Assembly: GCF_017948455.1 (NCBI RefSeq)
Contig: NZ_JAFFSU010000011.1
Location: 62,001-126,000 of the forward strand
Source of the DNA: Streptomyces sp. GESEQ-4
Lineage (GTDB): Bacteria > Actinomycetota > Actinomycetes > Streptomycetales > Streptomycetaceae
DNA length: 64,000 nucleotides
Direction: 5' to 3'
The translations under genes and the position numbers were made by a program. Below are positions 57,910 to 64,000 of the stretch, in pieces; the stretch's first letter is position 1, and every line of letters begins with the position of its first letter. Under the pieces are notes generated by a model. That model was not told the DNA's origin, did not search any database, and saw only the letters and a list, made by a program, of their open reading frames with translations.

Positions 57910-59190
57910 TCAGTCCTTGAAGCGCGGGAAGGCGCTACGACCGGCGTACACCGCCGCGTCGTCGAGGATCTCCTCGATGCGCAGCAGCTGGTTGTACTTG
58001 GCGACGCGGTCCGAGCGGGCCGGGGCGCCGGTCTTGATCTGACCGCAGTTCACGGCGACGGCGAGGTCGGCGATGGTGACGTCCTCGGTCTCGCCGGAGC
58101 GGTGGGACATCATGCACTTGAAGCCGTTGCGCTGGGCCATCTCGACGGCGTCCAGGGTCTCGGTCAGCGAGCCGATCTGGTTGACCTTGACCAGCAGGGC
58201 GTTGGCGGAGCCCTCCTCGATGCCGCGGGCCAGGCGCTCCGGGTTGGTGACGAAGAGATCGTCGCCGACGATCTGGACCTTGTCGCCCAGCTTCTCGGTG
58301 ATGACGTTCCAGCCGGCCCAGTCGTCCTCGTACAGCGGGTCCTCGATGGACACGAGCGGGTACGCGGAGACGAGCTCCTCGTAGTACTCGGTCATCTCGG
58401 CGGCCGAGCGGGACTTGCCCTCGAACTCGTAGACGCCGTCCTTGTAGAACTCGGACGCGGCGACGTCGAGCGCGAGCGCGATCTGCTCGCCGGGGACGTA
58501 ACCGGCCTGCTTGACGGCCTCGATGATGAGGTCGAGCGCGGCGCGGTTGGACTCCAGGTTCGGGGCGAAGCCGCCCTCGTCGCCGAGGCCGGTGGACAGG
58601 CCCTTGGTCTTCAGCACCTTCTTGAGCGTGTGGTAGACCTCGGCGCCCCAGCGCAGGGCCTCGGAGAAGGTCTCCGCGCCGATCGGGGCGATCATGAACT
58701 CCTGGATGTCCACGTTGGAGTCGGCGTGCGAGCCGCCGTTCAGGATGTTCATCATCGGCACCGGCAGCAGGTGCGCGTTCGGGCCGCCCAGGTAGCGGAA
58801 GAGCGGGAGGTCGCTGGCCTCGGAGGCGGCGTGGGCGACGGCGAGCGAGACACCGAGGATGGCGTTGGCGCCGAGCGAGCCCTTGTTGTCGGTGGCGTCC
58901 AGGTCGAACATCGCCTGGTCGATCAGGCGCTGCTCGGTGGCGTCGTACCCGACCAGCTCCGGGCCGATCTGCTCGATGACGGCGAGGACGGCCTTCTCGA
59001 CACCCTTGCCCATGTAGCGGTTGGGGTCGCCGTCACGCAGCTCGATGGCCTCGAAGGCGCCGGTGGACGCACCGGACGGAACGGCGGCACGACCCGTGCT
59101 GCCGTCGTCGAGGCCGACCTCGACCTCGACCGTGGGGTTGCCTCGGGAGTCCAGGATTTCCCGGGCTACGACGACGTCGATGGACGGCAC
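57910..59190 (-). CDS. eno: Enolase
   Basis: A 426-residue glycolytic enzyme converting 2-phosphoglycerate to phosphoenolpyruvate. The hallmarks are AREILDSRGNPTVEVEV, GASTGAFEAIELRDGD, PMMNILNGGSHADSNVDIQE, LSTGLGDEGGFAPN, SIEDPLYEDDW and CMMSHRSGETEDVTIADLAV. I chose the GTG at 59188-59190 over an ATG at 59194-59196, because AAGGAG lies six bases before the GTG but directly abuts the ATG. It heads the eno-divIC-DUF501-ppx gene string. Confidence 0.98.
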   Translation of the reverse strand: MPSIDVVVAREILDSRGNPTVEVEVGLDDGSTGRAAVPSGASTGAFEAIELRDGDPNRYMGKGVEKAVLAVIEQIGPELVGYDATEQRLIDQAMFDLDATDNKGSLGANAILGVSLAVAHAASEASDLPLFRYLGGPNAHLLPVPMMNILNGGSHADSNVDIQEFMIAPIGAETFSEALRWGAEVYHTLKKVLKTKGLSTGLGDEGGFAPNLESNRAALDLIIEAVKQAGYVPGEQIALALDVAASEFYKDGVYEFEGKSRSAAEMTEYYEELVSAYPLVSIEDPLYEDDWAGWNVITEKLGDKVQIVGDDLFVTNPERLARGIEEGSANALLVKVNQIGSLTETLDAVEMAQRNGFKCMMSHRSGETEDVTIADLAVAVNCGQIKTGAPARSDRVAKYNQLLRIEEILDDAAVYAGRSAFPRFKD

Positions 59191-59345
59191 GAGCATCTCC
59201 TTCGTGGATGTGACGCGGATTGGCAGGACCGCAGCGGCTCTGCGGGATGAGCCTAACCGGCTCCGGGCGATCGGCCACCGGGTCACCCACCCGATGGGCA
59301 GAACCGAGAGCAAATTGTTTCTGAACGGAACAAAGAGTGGGGCAG

Positions 59346-59394
59346 AAAAAAGCCCCGCCCCGGTGCGTACGGGGGATGACGCACCGGGGCGGGG
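59346..59394 (-). terminator. Intrinsic terminator after rpfA
   Basis: A 16-base stem (59353-59368 with 59379-59394, core CCCCGCCCCGGTGCGT) is followed on the minus strand by a run of six T residues (plus-strand A-run 59346-59351). Confidence 0.93.
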
Positions 59395-59407
59395 AGCTAA
59401 GGCCGGA

Positions 59408-60103
59408 TCACTTGAGGTGCAGCTGCTGACCCGGGTAGATGAGGTCGGCGTCCGAGACGATGTCCTTGTTCAGCTGGAACACCTTCGCCCAGCCGCCCTT
59501 GACGTCGTGCTCCTCGGCGATGGTACTGAGGGTGTCGCCCTTGACGACCTTGTACTCGCCGTCACCCTTCTTGACCTTCTTGCCGGTCGGGGTCGTGACG
59601 GTCTTCTTGGTGCTCTGCTCGGGCGCGGGGCGCTCGGCGGAGCGGGAGGCCGACTGCTCCTCGCTGGAGCGCGTGGTGCTCTCGCTGCTCTGGTTCGACG
59701 AGGAACCGCTCGACGAGGAGCCGTTGTACGAGGCGCTCGACAGGCCGGTGCCGCAGTTCGGCCAGGCACCCTTGCCCTGGCCCGCGAGGACCTTCTCGGC
59801 TATCTCGATCTGCTGGCCCTTGGAGGCCTGGTTCGCGGTGGAGGCGTACTGCGTGCCGCCGTACGCGGCCCAGGTGGAGGCGGAGAACTGCAGACCGCCG
59901 TAGTAGCCGTTGCCGGTGTTGATGGACCAGTTGCCGCCGGACTCGCACTGGGCGACGGCGTCCCACTCGGAGGCGGTGGCGGCGGAGGCGTTGCCGGCCG
60001 CCATCAGCGGGGCGGCGACGGCGGCACCGGTGACACCGGCGATGGCGATGGCGCGAGTGGCCTTGGACGGACGGCGGTGCTTGCCCTTGCCGGAAAACAG
60101 CAT
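59408..60103 (-). CDS. rpfA: Resuscitation-promoting factor RpfA (secreted transglycosylase-like, LysM)
   Basis: A 231-residue secreted cell-wall hydrolase that aids spore germination and growth resumption. The signal peptide ends GNASA (about residue 41). The Rpf domain (about 42-118) has WDAVAQCESGGNW with the catalytic Glu, GYYGGLQFSASTW and EKVLAGQGKGAWPNC. A Ser/Thr/Gln linker leads to a C-terminal LysM domain (YKVVKGDTLSTIAEEHDVKG through LIYPGQQLHLK). GAGGGGAT precedes the ATG. The 5' leader is a ydaO-type riboswitch, so expression should respond to c-di-AMP. Confidence 0.95.
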   Translation of the reverse strand: MLFSGKGKHRRPSKATRAIAIAGVTGAAVAAPLMAAGNASAATASEWDAVAQCESGGNWSINTGNGYYGGLQFSASTWAAYGGTQYASTANQASKGQQIEIAEKVLAGQGKGAWPNCGTGLSSASYNGSSSSGSSSNQSSESTTRSSEEQSASRSAERPAPEQSTKKTVTTPTGKKVKKGDGEYKVVKGDTLSTIAEEHDVKGGWAKVFQLNKDIVSDADLIYPGQQLHLK

Positions 60104-60120
60104 GGTTGATCCCCTCACCG

Positions 60121-60300
60121 ACGCCTGCGAGGTGAGCTGTCGGGTTCGGGCCGGTTGAGTTGCCCGGCCATGTCTCGTACGAGGCTCTCGTCCCGTACGG
60201 GGCACGGCTTCACCCCAAGCCGCTCGGTCAACTGACCGGCGCGGCGCTTACCTTGGGTCCCCCGCTCCTGCCTACGGCGCTGTTAAGCGACGACTGTTCC
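60121..60300 (-). ncRNA. ydaO-yuaA (c-di-AMP) riboswitch in the rpfA leader
   Basis: Read on the minus strand, the leader has the conserved ydaO segments in order: GGGGGACCCAAGGTAAG (60248-60264), GGGGTGAAGCC (60207-60217), and CCGAACCCGACAGCTCACC running into CTCGCAGGCG (60123-60150), ending about 18 bases before the rpfA ATG. Class members bind c-di-AMP and usually lower expression of downstream cell-wall and osmotic genes. S. coelicolor rpfA is known to be under such control. The outer boundary near 60300 is approximate. Confidence 0.9.
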
Positions 60301-60466
60301 CGTGCGGCCACTGGCAGGATTCGGCGTTGTGGCAGCCGGGGCTCGTGTTGGCGAGCGGTGATGACCGTAGACACGCGATCCGCGGAATTTCAAAGACGAT
60401 CAGGGCTTCTGAGACTCATCCCACACTTTCACCGAACCGGACATTCAGCGTGAAACCATGCCTCAA

Positions 60467-61432
60467 CTACCGTTGGTTTTCGACCGTTTCGACACCGACT
60501 TCGAGGGTCTGACCGGGGATGATGAGGTCCGGGTCGGTACCGACGGTTCCCTTGTTCTCGGCGTAGAGCGCACGCCATCCGCCGCTCACCTCAAGGGAGT
60601 CGGCGATGGTCGCGAGAGTGTCCCCGGCGCGGACGCTGTAACCCTCACCCTCGTCCGCACTGGCACCCCGATGCTTACCGGTTCCGGCGCCGGTGCCGGG
60701 GCCGGTGTCCGTAAGGTACGAAGAACCGCCGCTTGGGACTGAATTGTCCGCATCGCCACCGTCGCTGGAACCCGCGGAGGGACTCGCGGAGTCCTGTGAG
60801 GCACTCGGGCTGGATTCGACGAACGTGTCCGACTTGGCCGAGTTGTCCGCCGCATCCGACGGCTCGTCGGAGGGAGACGGGGAGGACGAGGAAGGGGAAG
60901 CCGAGGGGGACGACTCTGAAGACTCTGAAGACGAGGACGACTCAGGCGAGTCGAACAAACCGGGTGAGTCGGAGGAGTCGGAGGAAGTGTCGGGCGACGC
61001 GGACGGTTCGGCCGATGCCTCGCCCGGCAGGCCCGTGTCGACGTTCGCCGAGCGGGAGTCCTCGCCGAGACCGTGGAGCAGTCCGCATGTGGGCCACGCG
61101 CCGGCGCCCTGGTCCGCGAGGATCTTCTCGGCGACGGCTATCTGCTGGGAACGGCTGGCCTGGTCGGGGCTCGGGGCGTAGTCCAGGCCGCCGTACCGCT
61201 CCCAGTCCTCCTGGGTCAACTGCAGCCCGCCCAAGAACCCGTTGCCGCTGTCGGCGCTCCAGGCGCCGCCGCTCTCGCACTCCGCGACCTTGTCCCAGGT
61301 GCTGCCGTCGGCCGCGCTCGCGCCGCTCGCACCGAGGAGGGGGATGGCGATGGCGGAGCCGGTCACTCCGGCCGCGACGAGCAGGGCCGGGGCCTGACGG
61401 GGGCGACGGTGACGACCGTTCCCGGAGAGCAT
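60467..61432 (-). CDS. rpfC: Resuscitation-promoting factor RpfC-like (Rpf domain, acidic linker, LysM)
   Basis: A 321-residue secreted protein. The signal peptide ends GASAAD (about residue 40). The Rpf domain (about 41-117) has WDKVAECESGGAW (catalytic Glu), GFLGGLQLTQEDW and EKILADQGAGAWPTC. An unusually long Ser/Asp/Glu/Pro linker (about 125-255) leads to a C-terminal LysM (YSVRAGDTLATIADSLEVSG through IIPGQTLEVGVE). It is a tandem paralogue of rpfA. The ATG at 61430-61432 was chosen from the normal signal-peptide length. No riboswitch is seen upstream. Confidence 0.92.
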   Translation of the reverse strand: MLSGNGRHRRPRQAPALLVAAGVTGSAIAIPLLGASGASAADGSTWDKVAECESGGAWSADSGNGFLGGLQLTQEDWERYGGLDYAPSPDQASRSQQIAVAEKILADQGAGAWPTCGLLHGLGEDSRSANVDTGLPGEASAEPSASPDTSSDSSDSPGLFDSPESSSSSESSESSPSASPSSSSPSPSDEPSDAADNSAKSDTFVESSPSASQDSASPSAGSSDGGDADNSVPSGGSSYLTDTGPGTGAGTGKHRGASADEGEGYSVRAGDTLATIADSLEVSGGWRALYAENKGTVGTDPDLIIPGQTLEVGVETVENQR

Positions 61433-61606
61433 GCGGGTGCCTTTCGCGAGACAGCAGGGACCGGCGCGGCGGGTGAGGCTGGGGGGCCGCGCTGATCCGT
61501 GAACGTATAGGCAGGCCCTCACTTGTCACAAGTTAATGCCGCGTAGATCACGTGAAGATCACAGACATGAGTGCGTGTCAGCTTTGCGCAGGTGAGGCGA
61601 GTTGGC

Positions 61607-61865
61607 CAGGTGGCGCGAACTCGACGGCGAGTCATCAGTTGGGCGGCGTGTACGCGACCGGCAGGCCACCAGCCCGGCGGCGCGACCGCGACCGCCCCGG
61701 CATCAGCCCGGCGGCGAGCGCGACCAGTTGGCCATCAGCGCGGCGGCGCGAACGCGACCAGTTGGCCATCAGCCCGGCGCCGCGAACCCAACCCGCAGAC
61801 CACCAGCCCGGCGGCGTGAACTCGACCGGCAGATATCAGCCCGGCGGCGTGAACTCCACCGGCAG
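61607..61865. repeat. Eight degenerate tandem copies of the P450 gene's 3' end
   Basis: A unit of about 34 bases, typified by CAGCCCGGCGGCGTGAACTC on the plus strand, recurs with starts at 61607, 61636, 61670, 61704, 61736, 61770, 61804 and 61837. The last copy contains the final codons and stop of the cytochrome P450 gene (LPVEFTPPG, then stop). The other seven are progressively diverged duplicates downstream of the stop. The period is not a multiple of three, so the array is not coding. The rest of the 403-base gap up to rpfC contains only a small ACTTG-TCA-CAAGT repeat at 61521. Confidence 0.88.
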
Positions 61866-63098
61866 GGTGCGTAGGCCGCGCATGATGAGGCCGCCGCGCC
61901 ATCTCAGGTCGGTGGGGTCCGCCGCGAGTCGTAGGTCGGGGAGGCGGGTGAGGAGGGTGGCGAGGGCTGTCTGGCCCTCCAGGCGGGCGAGGGGGGCGCC
62001 GAGGCAGTAGTGGATGCCGTGGCCGTATCCGAGGTGCTGGTTGTCACGGCGGCCGAGGTCGAGGACGTCGGGGTCGGTGAACCGCTCCGGGTCCCGGTCG
62101 GCCGCGGCGAGGACGACGAGGACGGGGTCGCCGGGCGCGATCGCCTGCCCGCCGAGAGTGAGCGGCTCGGTGGCGAACCGCCAGGTGGCGAGCTCCACGG
62201 GGCCGTCGTAGCGCAGGAGTTCCTCGACGCCGGTTTCCAGGAGGGCGGTGTCGTGGGCGGCGAGGGACCTCTCGAGGCGGGCTCGCTGCTCGGGGTGAGT
62301 GAGGAGCGCGTACGTGCCGTTGCCGATGAGATTGACGGTCGTCTCGAAGCCGGCGAACAGAAGGATGAAGGCCATCGCCGCGGCCTCGTTCTCGGAGAGG
62401 TGCTCGCCGTGGTCGGAGGCGCGGATGAGACCGGAGATGAGGTCCTCGCCGGGCGTGGGTTCGGCGGGGAGGGCCTCGCGCTTGCGGTGGATGAGGTCGG
62501 CCAGATAGCCCCGCATCTTCTTCACCGACCGCGCGACCCCGCCCCGGGGCCCGCCCTGATGACGGATCATCATGCCCGCCCAGTCCCGGAAGTCGTCCTG
62601 GTCCTCACGGGGGACGCCGAGCAGATCGCAGATCGCATAGATGGGGAGCGGGAACGCGAACTCGTGGATGAGGTCGGCGGATCCCTTCTCGGCGAACCCG
62701 TCGATGAGGTCGTCGGCGAGTTCCTGGACGCGGGGCGCGAACTCGGCGACGCGGCGCGGGGTGAACGCCTTGGAGACCAGCCTGCGCAGCCTGGTGTGGT
62801 CCGGCGGATCGATGTTCAGCAGATGCGTCATCAACTCGGCCTTGCGCTCACCGGGGATGCCGGTCTTGCCCTTGGCGTGCGAAGGCTCGTCATGGTGCGC
62901 CGGGTTCTTGGAGAGCCGCCCGTCGGCGAGTGCCTGCTTGGCGTCGGCGTACCGGGTGACCAGCCACGCCTCCACACCGCTGGGCAGCCGCGTCCGGTGG
63001 ACCGGGGCGTGCTCGCGGAGCCAGGCGTAGGCGGGGTAGGGGTCGCTCGCGAACTCCCAGGTGAACAGCTCGGGGGCGGGAGCGGGGTGCGCGCTCAT
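61836..63098 (-). CDS. Cytochrome P450 (CYP107-like)
   Basis: A 420-residue soluble bacterial P450. I-helix oxygen-binding motif LLFAGFETTVN near residue 248, ExxR as EELLRYDG near 295, and haem loop LGYGHGIHYCLGAPLAR (Cys ligand, about residue 358) are all present. The N-terminus has the actinobacterial DPYPAYAWLREHAPV. Its position beside rpfC suggests the orthologue of the S. coelicolor CYP107U-type enzyme, recalled from memory. It overlaps mazG by four bases. No redox partner gene adjoins it, and the substrate is unknown. Confidence 0.93.
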   Translation of the reverse strand: MSAHPAPAPELFTWEFASDPYPAYAWLREHAPVHRTRLPSGVEAWLVTRYADAKQALADGRLSKNPAHHDEPSHAKGKTGIPGERKAELMTHLLNIDPPDHTRLRRLVSKAFTPRRVAEFAPRVQELADDLIDGFAEKGSADLIHEFAFPLPIYAICDLLGVPREDQDDFRDWAGMMIRHQGGPRGGVARSVKKMRGYLADLIHRKREALPAEPTPGEDLISGLIRASDHGEHLSENEAAAMAFILLFAGFETTVNLIGNGTYALLTHPEQRARLERSLAAHDTALLETGVEELLRYDGPVELATWRFATEPLTLGGQAIAPGDPVLVVLAAADRDPERFTDPDVLDLGRRDNQHLGYGHGIHYCLGAPLARLEGQTALATLLTRLPDLRLAADPTDLRWRGGLIMRGLRTLPVEFTPPG

Positions 63099-64000
63099 AC
63101 CCCCTCCGTCTCCCGGATCGCGTCCCGGTAAGCCCGGGCCGCCGCTCGCAGCGCGGCCTCCGGGTCGACCCCGTCGGCCTCGGCGCGGGACGCGAGCGCC
63201 AGCAGGTCGTAGCCGACGCCCTCGGCCTTCGGCAGCGGCACGTCCAGTCCCGCCGTGCGCACGCGCGACGCCAGCTTCGCCGCGAGGGCGAGGCCGGGCT
63301 GGCCGAGGGGGACGCCGTCGGTCACCGACGTCCGCTGCTTCTCGGCCGCCTTGGTGCGCAGCCAGTGCTCCTTGACCTCTTCGGGGGTCGTCGCCGTCTC
63401 GTCGCCGAACACGTGCGGGTGGCGGTGGATGAGCTTGGTGACGATGCCGCCCGCCACGTCGTCGATGGAGTAGGGGGAGCCGGTGTCCTCCTCGGCGATG
63501 CGGGCGTGGAAGACGACCTGGAGCAGGACGTCCCCCAGCTCCTCGCGGAGTTCATCGGCGTCGCCGTCCTCGATCGCCTCGACGAGTTCGTACGCCTCCT
63601 CGATCGCGTATTTCGCCAGGCCCTTGTGGGTCTGCTGCGACGACCAGGGGCACTCGTTGCGGATCCGGTCCATGACCTGGACGAGGTCCAGGAGACGGGC
63701 GCCCGGCAGGTCGTACGAGGCGGGCAGCAGCTCCAGGTCGGGCATGTGGAAGCGGCCCGATCCCGCGAGCCGTGCGAGGCCGTCCGTCAGGGCCGGTTCG
63801 CCCTCGCCCGTGGCGACGACCACCACCGTCCGCCCGCCGGCGCAGATGTCGACCAGTTCCTCGGCGGTCGGGGACGCCTCGTCCACCGATATGCCTGCCT
63901 CCCGCAGATACGGCAGCTGCGGGTGCGCGCCGTCCGCGCACAGCACCCGGTCGGCGCCGTGCAGTGTCTGCCACGCGGACCAGGACAGCAGTCCGGGCGC
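63095..64000 (-). CDS. mazG: Nucleoside triphosphate pyrophosphohydrolase MazG (5' end cut by window)
   Basis: The frame runs to the window edge, so the N-terminus is missing; the in-frame GTG at 63946 is internal to the expected protein (APGLLSWSAWQTLHGADRVL precedes it). Residues after about the first 120 form a MazG domain: LLDLVQVMDRIRNECPWSSQ, KYAIEEAYELVEAIEDGD (E-x-x-E) and REELGDVLLQVVFHARIAEE (E-x-x-D), the magnesium-binding motifs that hydrolyse non-canonical NTPs. The N-terminal part resembles the tetrapyrrole-methylase-like extension seen in some MazG proteins. It is coupled to the P450 gene by an ATGA overlap. Confidence 0.9.
   Translation of the reverse strand, partial: APGLLSWSAWQTLHGADRVLCADGAHPQLPYLREAGISVDEASPTAEELVDICAGGRTVVVVATGEGEPALTDGLARLAGSGRFHMPDLELLPASYDLPGARLLDLVQVMDRIRNECPWSSQQTHKGLAKYAIEEAYELVEAIEDGDADELREELGDVLLQVVFHARIAEEDTGSPYSIDDVAGGIVTKLIHRHPHVFGDETATTPEEVKEHWLRTKAAEKQRTSVTDGVPLGQPGLALAAKLASRVRTAGLDVPLPKAEGVGYDLLALASRAEADGVDPEAALRAAARAYRDAIRETEGV

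Noticed and set aside
61607..61865. CRISPR array
   Set aside because: The 34-base units follow each other directly with no spacers, diverge gradually, and derive from the adjacent P450 coding end. There are no cas genes.

Overview
The window is a high-GC actinobacterial chromosome segment that reads as Streptomyces. The evidence is strong G/C bias at third codon positions, frequent GTG starts, many 4-base stop/start overlaps, genus-typical families (RpfA/RpfC, SigB-like sigma with partner-switching regulators, LAXTG/LPXTG surface proteins, roadblock proteins) and a tRNA-Leu with anticodon UAA that is recognisably bldA. From memory, the order purE-purK-GtrA-two-component-POT ... sigI ... hut ... 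opuC ... CBS ... bldA ... cfa-ndh ... ppx-DUF501-divIC-eno-rpfA-rpfC-P450-mazG follows the Streptomyces coelicolor SCO3059-SCO3100 region. I could not check this by search.

Layout. 0-7.6 kb: dipeptidase, purE/purK, a GtrA protein, a two-component system and a POT peptide transporter. 7.6-14.9 kb: an accessory-looking block that begins with a broken IS3-type transposase. It holds a second two-component system, a secreted lipoprotein, an efflux adaptor and a MacB-like ABC pair, and ends in a gene remnant. 14.9-19 kb: a four-gene minus-strand operon for cell-surface proteins (LPQTG protein, DUF916-like protein, membrane protein, LAATG protein). 19.1-23.1 kb: a SigB-type sigma factor with its anti-sigma kinase and antagonist, then an unusual sigma-like/zinc-finger/membrane/ricin-lectin fusion. 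23.2-28.8 kb: histidine-utilisation operon hutU-M20-hutF-hutI, diverging from a DAP-decarboxylase-like gene. 30.5-32.6 kb: three roadblock/LC7 proteins around a PATAN-like protein. 33.4-39.2 kb: an RpiR regulator with a MIO-type ammonia-lyase-like enzyme, then an OpuC-type osmolyte ABC transporter.

40-48.2 kb: cystathionine beta-synthase, an SGNH hydrolase, a thiolase, small conserved proteins, a Bax-inhibitor-1 protein and a PobA-type hydroxylase. 48.3-55.8 kb: bldA, a MacB-like ABC exporter, a cyclopropane-fatty-acid-synthase-like methyltransferase and a type II NADH dehydrogenase whose upstream region holds a Rex-like operator. 55.8-64 kb: Ppx/GppA phosphatase, DUF501, DivIC, enolase, the resuscitation-promoting factors rpfA (behind a ydaO/c-di-AMP riboswitch) and rpfC, a cytochrome P450 followed by tandem duplications of its own 3' end, and a mazG gene cut by the window edge.

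The points most worth following up are the sigma/zinc-finger/lectin fusion, the sortase-substrate/DUF916 operon, the GTPase-less roadblock cluster (which carries the only in-frame TTA codon I found, in the same window as bldA), the altered MIO triad, and the decaying tandem copies of the P450 C-terminus. No phage, CRISPR array or complete insertion sequence was seen.
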